Part shown: in pieces, positions 56,173 to 64,000 of the stretch
How the letters are laid out: each line of letters starts with the position of its first letter
Position numbering within the stretch: the stretch's first letter is position 1
Assembly: GCF_027744825.2 (NCBI RefSeq)
Contig: NC_071334.1
Location: 41,827,437-41,891,436 of the forward strand
Source: Synchiropus splendidus
Taxonomy: Eukaryota; Chordata; Actinopteri; Syngnathiformes; Callionymidae
Length of the DNA: 64,000 nt
Direction of reading: 5' to 3'
The notes under the pieces: generated by a model
Seen by the model: the letters and a program-made list of their open reading frames with translations, nothing else
The model's database searches: none
Told to the model about the DNA's origin: nothing
Program-made: the position numbers and the translations under genes

Positions 56173-57419
56173 TAGTGCTGTCAGGTGATTAAAAACGTGT
56201 GTGATTAATTAATTCTGTAATTCATTTATCGAATTAATATTATTCTATCACACCTAAAAAAAATGCTGAGAAAACCCTTCAACTTGTGATATTATATAAA
56301 TGTATTTTAGTTTTGCAGCAGCTAGGAAGACATACAGATATATATACAGTAGGAGCAGTTCAACAGTTCACCTTCCAGCACAGTTCCAGCCGACTTCCAG
56401 CACAGTTCCAGTTCCATCAACAATATTTTAATATTTTAAGTACAGACCTAGAGGTTACTAATGATCAATGAATAGTCTGGTGATCTTCAGTATCTTGGAA
56501 AAAATCAGCGTTGTTCCTCTTCGCTCTCCTCATGCAGACATCTGCCAGACCACAGCAGTGAAAACAGTTACTGTAGAGTGCAAGCATTATTCATTTAAGC
56601 AAATCTGTCTGTCAGATGATTGTTAACTTATTAAATGTGAAAACATGTGAGTTATCAATCACTCGCACACATCGAGAGTCTTTTACACGGCTGCTCTGCG
56701 CTCCCAGTTCCCAGCACCATTTTCCTGCAGCTGAGGCTGCACACCTCAATGTTTTAGGAGTTTGAGAAGTTATTTTTGAACTGTGTTGTGCGCCCAGATT
56801 GTGATCAGACCCTTTACCGCCAGGCATCTATCACGGAGTCGCACTGTACACATAAACAAGGTGCAGATCTCCAGTCGGGATCAAGTCCAAAACCTCGGGT
56901 TGAGGAGCTCTTTTGTTCTGGGCCTTTCGCTGCTGTCTGTCTCAACAAGCTCACTATTCTTATGGTGATTGTTGAATGATGTTGCTCAGATTCCAGGACT
57001 GTGAGGTGTCTCTGTGCAGGTGAATGACGAGGGAAGTCATTTGTAACTGTAACTAACTACTTTTTTATGCTAAGATGACCAACACTGGGCAGTCTAGGGA
57101 CGGTTGAGCCAGGCAATCACCCATGTCGGCATGCTAAACTGGCAAATAGCCGTCTTCGTGCAGTGTAAATAAATCACAGCCCAGGTCAGTTAACTTGATG
57201 GACAGGTTGTTCAAGTACTAATTTGTCTGGATGGGTGCATGTATTGCGTGATATGAGGTCATTTACAATTCCAAAAATGTTTTGTGTTGCTCAGCCTGCC
57301 TCTGTCAAATATTAGCATAAGAATCATGAGGTCACACCAACTCGAGGACATTTTTGTTTTGGGTCACCTGAGGTCTCCTTGCTCATGAACAGATAAAAGC
57401 AGATGAGAACAGATAGGTG

Positions 57420-58125
57420 GTAGAGGTGGAGGTATGCATTAAAAAAGGAGAGGAATGAAGGTTAGTCTCAGTAAGACGGAATACATGTTTGTGTATAAGT
57501 GGGACCCCAGTGGACAGGTCAAGTTACAGAATGCCAATATAAAGAAGGTGGAGGATTTTAAGTACTTAGGCTCAACTGTCCAGGGCAATGGAGAGAGAAA
57601 AAGAGGTGAAGAAGCGGGTGCAGGCAGAATGGAATCATTGGAGAAAAGTTGTGAGTCAGGAGTGATGTGTGACAAAAGGGTGTCTGCAAGGATGAAAGGG
57701 AAAGGGTCCAAAAAGGTAGTCAGGTCAGCAATGTTGAATGGTTTGGAAACAGTGGCACTAAGGAAAAGACAGGAGGCAGAGCTGGAGGTAGCAAAGATGA
57801 AGATACTGAGGTTCTCTCTGGGAGTGAGCAGGATGGATAGGATCAGGAAGCAGTAGATCAGAGGGACAGCACATGTGGTCAGGAGAGATGGAGATGGAGA
57901 TGGTTTGGACATGTACAGAGGAGAGATAGCCAGTATATTGGTAGGAAGATGTTGAGGTTGGAACTGCCAGGTAGAAGGTGGAGAGGAAGGCCAAAGAGGA
58001 GATTTATGGAGGTGGTGAAGGAGGACATGAGGTTTGTAGGTTTGAGAGAAGAGGACGCAGAGGGCAAGGTGAGATGACGATGGTGGCGACTACTGAAGGG
58101 AGAAGCGGAAAGAAAAAAGTTACTT
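57420..58125 (+). mobile_element. RTE-like LINE 3' fragment, broken
   Basis: A 133-codon frame (57455-57856) contains DPSGQVKLQNANIKK, DFKYLGSTVQGNGE, CDKRVSARMKGKG, LETVALRKRQEAELEV and LRFSLGVSRMDRIR, the C-terminal region of the teleost RTE-like protein. The remainder, with WFGHVQRR-like and LRLELPGRR, is in another frame after the stop at 57854. The 3' end reads GACTACTGAAGGGAGAAGCG then GAAAG. It closely matches the minus-strand copy at 20.5-21.2 kb, including the same internally shifted segment (ERKRGEEAGAGRMESLEK). Confidence 0.85.
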
Positions 58126-58204
58126 TTAGATTTTGTCAAACAGATTTATGGCTAGTCTCAGTATATTGACTACACATCTGTCTCAATGAGTCTATCACAT
58201 CCAT

Positions 58205-59262
58205 CAGACCTTGTGAGTGCGTGTGACTTCATGCTGACAGTCAGACATCATGAAAACCCCAAATCTCCCTGGAAATATAATGAATTTTGTCTCAAACACA
58301 ACATTGTGTCATGAATCAGTCAAATGTGTGCTGTTGAAACAAGACTCAGCAGCAAAACTTGTGGTTTTATATTATTTATTTTAAAAATGGGCAAGTAAAA
58401 AAGGCAAAGTGGACAAACAGATGGCAACTGTAAAATGTTGAGTGAAAGATGTGTTGGGTCTCAGGTATGAAAGGAGGAAGGAGTGAGGGGGAGCTCTTTG
58501 CTTGGGGCTCATTGTTGTTGTCAGTCACTACAAATCCAGTCCATTTATGCAACTGAAGGTCTATGATGTTAAAGAGGTCTGACCAGAAGAGAGACCGTGA
58601 TGATCTGTGCGCAAGACACGGATAGTCGACATCTCATCAGAGCTTCATTCCTCAAACGCACTGTTGTCATTGTTAAAATGCCACGTTGACAGAAGGTGAG
58701 TGGCAGCACCAGAGCCAAGAGTTCAGAACAAACTGAACGGCTCCAGGACTCATGGGCAGTGGCAGATATTGTACGTTCCACTGGAATTAATGATTTCACC
58801 ACAATCGCCAATGAACAATAAAAGCAATACATTGCCCAAGTTTCGCTAAGATTGTGATCATATTCTGAATTTTCAGCCAAACCATCCGCATCGTGACCGT
58901 GTCTTGGTACCCGCCACTGTCTCCCCTGTCAGCACGACCAGGTTCTGGACAGTGACTCCAGATCAATAGAAAAGCCTCGTTTGTGCTCGGATCATTTTGG
59001 GTGGTCGCCTCACCGCACTAAATGGTGATCGATGGAAGCAAAAATCAGAACACGGCACGCACAACACTGAGGTCAGTGCCAGGACCTTCAATGGTGAAAA
59101 TGATGTATCCGCTTAAGTCCGCTTAGCTCGCACACTGTGCATTGAGAAGCCCGGTTTTGCTTCGCTACACGCGACTCTGGGATAGTTCATCCACACATGA
59201 CATGACATGAAGATGTCTCACTGTTGCTCGATAACGTGGCTTAGCCCAGTATAAATATCAAC
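58205..59262 (+). mobile_element. Internally deleted hAT derivative (copy H2)
   Basis: The left and right parts match the outer parts of H1 (33230-35290), but the transposase region is missing: the sequence goes from CACAATCGCCAATGAACAAT directly to a short unique stretch and then GACTCCAGATCAATAGAAAA. This is the usual structure of a non-autonomous derivative mobilised by an autonomous relative. It has diverged substantially from H1. It lies between the RTE end and the Q element. Confidence 0.75.
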
Positions 59263-59295
59263 CTCTTGTTTTGCACAACAGAGCATGCCGATGCA

Positions 59296-60909
59296 TAGTG
59301 TTGTAATACTCAAGATGGGTCTTTGTCTCGAGACAGGTCTCAAGACCACTTTTTTAGGGTCTTGGTCTTAACTGCATTTTTACTTCATGTCTTTTCTCAG
59401 TCTCGGACTGGGCGGACTTGGTAGATATGAGAACTAAATCTGTCTGTAAGATGCAGTGTCATCACGGGTCCGGCTGGAATGCACTACTTGAGTTCCGCAA
59501 GCAATGGACATTAGTCATTGTGATGTTTCTTACGGGATTCTTCCGTTAAAAACATAATGAAACCCGTCATGTTCATCTCATCAGCTTTCATTTAAGCTGT
59601 GGCAGTGTGCCATAGCGCGGTAAAATAATAAAGATGAAGGAGCTCTAGCTTCATTACATCATGATTGTCATGTGTTTCATTTTGGAGCAGAAGAACAGCG
59701 ATCAGAGCACCAAAACGTCGCACAGATGTCAGAGTTAGAAAAATGACTCGGCTGCAGCATCGGCAAATAGAACACAAGATATAACATGTTACACTTGACC
59801 AAACCAGATGGACCATAAACACTGCTAATGACAGTGTATTAGTTAAACTATTATTTCTGGCTGATAAATGTTTGCGGACGTTAGCCACATACGCTAGTGT
59901 AATGTCGGTTTAAACCATTTTGCTGGTTATGTCTCCACTATACTGTGATAGACACAATAAAATGAGTAACAGACACTTTTGTTAGTACCTACAAAATAAG
60001 TTCCTCACATTTGATAACACACCCAACAAAAAACGCCTTTCGAGTCCGGTACAAACAGTTTTTTGCTACAAAACATCGATTAACATGACTAGCGCGATTA
60101 TTAGCATCGGCTCTAGTTGGTTTGGCCAGCTATATGTTGACTGCACGCTTCAACAGTGCAATACGACAAACAGCAGACATCAATAATTGTGTTAGAACAT
60201 GAACAAAGTCATTTTAACTGGCAATCAATTCACTGAAAAATATATTATCATCATATACAAAGTATATCTATCCCTGTTTTAGCACCGCAGGTCATCCGTT
60301 TTGCAGCAAACATTTATACTACACTTATATACAAACAAGAAGCATTTACACATTTGTTTCCCTTAAAAATGATTTGGTAACACAACAGAGACAGCACTGG
60401 ACACAAAATTGGCTTGCAAGTCGCCACTTCAGGATCAGACGAAAGGCCTTTTGTTGCTCTTAGTTACTGCCAGGTTGTAAATGCATCTGCTATATTGACA
60501 TTTTGTCCGGGATCTCGCTCTGTCATTCCATTTGTCTGCCATGATGTAAACAAAGGAACTCGGCTCACTGCCAAGATCAATCTGCAGTCAAGTGTCGCGG
60601 TGGGGGCTGTGACGCCGCTCATAGAACACGCCTCTGCGCGGCTCGCCCAGAGAACTTTAAATTTAGAGCCTCTAACAGAGAGCTGGAGAGTCTCTGGGAT
60701 TTTGACTGTTCATACATCTCAGGAAATCTGAAAATAATGTATTTATGTCTAAAAGGAATTGCTGCTTTAAGGAAACGCATTGAGGTGTGTCTAAACTTTT
60801 GCCATGTACTGTGCATACAGTATATGCCTTGGTCTTGTCTCGGTCTCGACACTCTGACACTCTCAGTAATGTCTTGGTCTAGGTTGCCATGGTCTTGACT
60901 ACAACGCTA
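59296..60909. mobile_element. Family Q copy 2, with terminal inverted repeats
   Basis: The left end TAGTGTTGTAATACTCAAGA and the inverted right end TAGCGTTGTAGTCAAGACC are related, and both lead into GTCTTGGTCT/CTCGAGAC-type words. The ends are bordered by GCA on both sides, too short to prove a target duplication. The core (59424-60440) matches 19860-21745 but lacks the LINE insertion found there. No transposase is visible. Words like GTCTTGGTCTTG near both ends are common in a widespread fish repeat. Confidence 0.7.
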
Positions 60910-62929
60910 GCATGGCGTCTGCAAGAATTAACAAACAATTTCCTGTGTATGCAGACTTGGCTGTGGCTGCCTCTGCCCACTTTGTTAGAGGTTGCATCCC
61001 TGTACACCACTAGCCTTTGCCTGGTCAGATTCTGCAGTAATGGGCTGCTTAAATGCAGCAGTGACGACAGTTGCGCGCTCTTTGTCCTGGCCATCCACTT
61101 ATTGCCACTGTTGTACAGCCTCAACGTGAACACACACCACACCTCCCTCCACGGGACACATTGCAGCCTGCTAGATTAACACGATTAAAAATAATAATGC
61201 ACTAACTATGCATTTAATTCATTAATCACATTCAAAAGATAACTTAACAGCTCTAGAAATAACTTCATAATGCCACATGGTCAAGTACACTTTTTTTTAA
61301 AAAGACAGTTTATGAGCAGCAAAAAACATTTTATGGCGATTGTGTATCAATCACAACAACATGTGGCCTATTGGCTGGCTGTGTTGAGTCTATTGACATG
61401 TTTAGGACGGTCAATCCACTAAGTTGTGTTTTAGTGCAGCTGTAAACAGGATAAGCATTGGCATGTATCAGGGTACTAACAGGTCTGAGCTCCGTGGGGA
61501 ATGTTTGGATGCAAATAGCAGCTAATGACCTAACCATTTGTTAGTTGCCGTGAAGACAGAAAACAACAAGTTGATGAAGGAATGGAAGAAAGATTGATTA
61601 TCTTGGGGACAGTCCAGCAGGTCTTTTTTTAGCAGCCATATGGAAAGATTTGTGAACCTCATTCTAGTCTTTTGTCTTCTAAGCCAGGATGTTGTCTGAG
61701 GGTATCTCTACGTGGATCAGACGGTGCTGCATCAAGATGTCCGGTCAATAGATGGGACTTTATTGGGATGTCTAAATCTGTCCTGTATAAGAGAACAAAC
61801 AATGAGGTGCAGAGAAAAATGTATGCCACCTGGCACTTTGAAAGAAGGACAACCATTTCCTGCTGTAATCCATTCTGCGTAATCACCTGGGACCTGCAAA
61901 AGAAGCATCCCACCACCTCCCCCTTTACGGAAAACCATTCAGCAGCAGCACAGTGATGAAGTGCAGGATGACGCGAATGCCAAGTGTCCCTTTAAGAAAT
62001 GATCAACTAGCGTGTTTTCGCAGCTGTTGTTGTGCATTTCTCTCCTGCTAATTTCTGTGGGTGCTTTATAATCCTTCTAGTACCTTTTCTTGTCGTGAGA
62101 GAACATTTCTCGGCCCACATACAAACACATACTCAAGTATTTGGTCTCAACTATGGCGGTAAGACTGCTGTCAATTGTGGAGGTACAGATCGAAAGCAAT
62201 TACCATTAGCTGGTAGCTATCTTGAGCTGAGTGTGCATTGTCCTCGCCGCCGACTCTCAATGCTCCCTCCATACTGGCCCTGTGCGTGCAATTTAACAGA
62301 CAATCAATACCTAAAGGCAGTTAGCACAACTCCCTTCAACTGCCTCACAAGACACAGTAGTGCATGCACGAGCTGTGCGTATGTCAAAGTGCCCCAGCCT
62401 CTTGCCAAAGCAGCCAGAGAAATTGTTCCCATGAAATCTTATTGACACATTTTAACCCGTGTTTCCACCCTGAACCAAGGAGCAAAGTCAATTCTCATTA
62501 GAAAAGCAGCTGCGGCGGCTGGCGAAGGAGGTGATGGAAGGTCAGTCAGCCGAGGCCACTGGGGTCAGAGGACTACAGGTCAGGCATAGACCCAAGGTCA
62601 AGGTGACAGGAAGGTATCTGTTTGTGATGGTCTTGGTCTCAACCGTGGCTTTGGAATCGGATCAATACCATTAGAGTATCTATCTGACGCGTCACTCCTC
62701 CCTCTCCTCCTGTCTGGGCTCACTCTAGCCTCACTAGTTTTATCATCATGTATTTTAACTTCGTTTTTCTTAGCTCAGCCCTATTCATTCTTTTGTGGTT
62801 TCATTTAATCGCTTGTCGCTTCGTACCGCTCGGCTTCCACCGTCACTTATGAAGAAACCGGGTCTCATCTTGATACTGACCCGCACAGAACCCTCCGCAC
62901 TCCCGCCGCTTGCCTGGAAACGGACAGGC

Positions 62930-63110
62930 GGAGATTACTCGGGGCCCCATATTGTTTGAACAGCATTTTATTAAGCTGAGCACTCCTTTTAATATTTACA
63001 TTGGTGCATCAGAGGCTTCGGAAATGCTTTAGGCAATTACACACATGACCAAGTCGATAGCCACAGAAACAGCAGAAAAAGCCTTTATCACACCGCCAGG
63101 AGAGTTCTGC
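62930..63110. promoter_or_regulatory. Candidate conserved non-coding block
   Basis: CATATTGTTTGAACAGC, CATTTTATTAAGCTGAGC, CTTTTAATATTTACATTGG, TAGGCAATTACACACATGAC and CTTTATCACACCGCC lie in unique sequence. SOX-like (ATTGTT) and homeodomain-like words dominate. The inference is from motifs only. Confidence 0.25.
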
Positions 63111-63669
63111 CGCACTGGCCATTGATGTCGTTTGCATTTCAATTAATATTAAAAAAAATCTGCAATTCCGGTCTCTTATTCAAAGTCAGTGTCGTAAGAA
63201 AGATTCAAAGAATGCATCCAGAAAAGACTATCGCTTGTGTGTGGTGTAATAATGGCGAGACATGCTGGTGTTTCCACAAAGCCGAGTATATAGTATCCTT
63301 GTGTAAGTCCACAGCTGAATGGCAAAAGTTCCACTTTATAAGTCCTATGAAGAGCTCAGACACACTCACAAAGCATGCAAAGACAGAAATGCGAAGAGAA
63401 GAGCTGTTGGTTTAATTCAAGGATGATAATGGATAAGAATGATCATGAAGCCATATGTTGTCACTGCGACTCAAATGTAATGTGCTTATGATAGGAAGAA
63501 TCTTGTTACCACAGGGTTTTTTTAACCCACATTGTGACAAGCAACAACTGTCAGATATGAAATCTGCTCAGGTTGTGTGGTATTTACTCCAAAACAAAAA
63601 TGATGCCATGCTGCCTTTGAACAAATCTGAGACTCAACGGCAGTGTACACTTAGAGTATGTGTCCCGCC

Positions 63670-63940
63670 TGATGACTTCTGAGTCATCTCAACATGGTGG
63701 GAGTGAATATGATGACGTATATGCTGATAGAAGGGTGGGCGGAGGGAGACTGAAGTGATTGGTGGAATTTGTGGAAAAGTCGCTGTGATTGGACAAGACT
63801 GCAGCAATTGGCAGAATTCCACTGCAAGACTAATGAAGGCGGTCTAGCTATCTATTCTCCGCGGGATTGATTGGAATTTATGTTCATTGGTGCAATCGCA
63901 ACATCAGCATCTCCTGGAGGGACTGAATTGTGTATTGGCC
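63670..63940. promoter_or_regulatory. CCAAT-box array with AP-1 and CRE-like sites
   Basis: Six ATTGG words on the plus strand (starting at 63758, 63788, 63807, 63870, 63886 and 63934) are inverted CCAAT boxes, three of them in the stronger GATTGG form. Upstream is a consensus AP-1 site TGAGTCA (63680-63686) within a GATGACT/AGTCATC palindrome, and a TGACGT CRE half-site (63713-63718). Inverted CCAAT clusters of this kind bind NF-Y in vertebrate promoters and in some LTR promoters. No exon is visible on either side within the window. Confidence 0.4.
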
Positions 63941-64000
63941 AAATTATGGATAATACTAGTTTACCCTTCATGTCATCACAGATTTGTTACTTTCACCAGT

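Larger units (their letters stand above)
56173..61255. mobile_element. Old terminal-inverted-repeat element forming a nested stack
   Basis: The left end TAGTGCTGTCAGGTGATTAA (from 56173) leads into TTAATTAATT-rich sequence. The right end, read inverted, is TAGAGCTGTTAAGTTATC (from 61255) followed by GTGATTAATGAATTAAATGC. Both resemble the 'TAGGGCTGTCAA..GATTAA' terminus of a common fish non-autonomous family. If they belong together, the 5.1 kb between them contains a roughly 1.7-kb host element plus three later insertions (RTE end, hAT derivative, Q element). No matching 8-bp duplication was found at the two edges, so the pairing is tentative. Frames at 56612-56979 and 60889-61179 show no domain. 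Confidence 0.5.
61256..64000. other. No gene seen; regulatory-looking blocks near the right edge
   Basis: Open frames such as 62032-62445 (137 codons, plus) and 63122-63415 have no recognised domain or splice context. 62930-63110 and 63670-63940 are listed separately. The window ends without a recognisable exon. Confidence 0.45.

Noticed and set aside
62032..62445. 137-codon open frame on the plus strand with a hydrophobic start
   Set aside because: The hydrophobic start is suggestive but nothing downstream resembles a known protein, and there is no supporting promoter or splice evidence.
1..64000. CRISPR array, bacterial operon, phage or plasmid features
   Set aside because: No regularly spaced direct repeats, no ribosome-binding-site-preceded gene runs, and eukaryotic transposons throughout; the window is animal nuclear DNA.

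Overview
The window looks like nuclear DNA from a ray-finned (teleost, probably percomorph) fish. It has eukaryotic gene-desert composition and microsatellites. It carries a characteristic set of fish transposable-element relics: three Tc1-like transposase fragments, a hAT transposase with a TTF/DUF4371-like sequence, RTE-like LINE 3' ends, Rex1/L2-like LINE tails, tRNA-headed SINEs, solo LTRs and many non-autonomous inverted-repeat elements. I find no intact host protein-coding gene, no free-standing tRNA or rRNA, no CRISPR array and no operon. Almost every open frame is short and shows no family signature; the few recognisable protein fragments all belong to dead transposons. No previously undescribed system with good support emerged.

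Layout. 1-16 kb is mostly unrecognised single-copy-looking sequence. It contains a GT-associated fish repeat (about 2 kb), a LINE tail plus a palindromic non-autonomous repeat (4.5-5.2 kb), an inverted SINE (7.5 kb), a well-bounded 617-bp MITE with near-perfect 8-bp target duplications (11.36-11.97 kb), a second copy of the palindromic repeat (13.8 kb), and a perfect 18-bp-arm palindrome (15.4 kb). 16-26 kb is repeat-dense: an L-family repeat, a roughly 210-bp MITE, a SINE, a Q-family repeat invaded by an RTE-like LINE end, a LINE 3' end, another small MITE, and copy A of a three-member repeat family. 26-32 kb is mostly unrecognised, with a (TG)24/G-rich tract and copy B. 32-35.3 kb holds a broken Tc1 transposase next to a broken hAT element. 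37-41.4 kb has copy C, two solo-LTR candidates and a LINE whose pentanucleotide tail was hit twice by other elements. 41.4-48.6 kb is mostly unrecognised except for an element with an internal tandem duplication (45.5-46.4 kb). 48.6-53.1 kb has L copy 2, a LINE tail and two Tc1 N-terminal fragments. 56.2-61.3 kb appears to be a nested stack: an old terminal-repeat element holding an RTE end, a deleted hAT derivative and a 1.6-kb Q-family element. 61.3-64 kb is unrecognised except for a cluster of six same-orientation ATTGG boxes near the right edge.

Interpretation. The window is probably intergenic or deep intronic. Several non-repetitive AT-rich blocks rich in homeodomain, octamer or CCAAT-like motifs (2.5, 6.0, 12.9, 18.7, 31.3, 39.2, 42.0, 43.7, 47.7 and 63.0 kb) resemble conserved non-coding elements, but this rests on composition and motifs alone. 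The most useful observations come from comparing repeats inside the window: autonomous versus deleted copies, filled versus empty sites, nested insertions and shared lesions.
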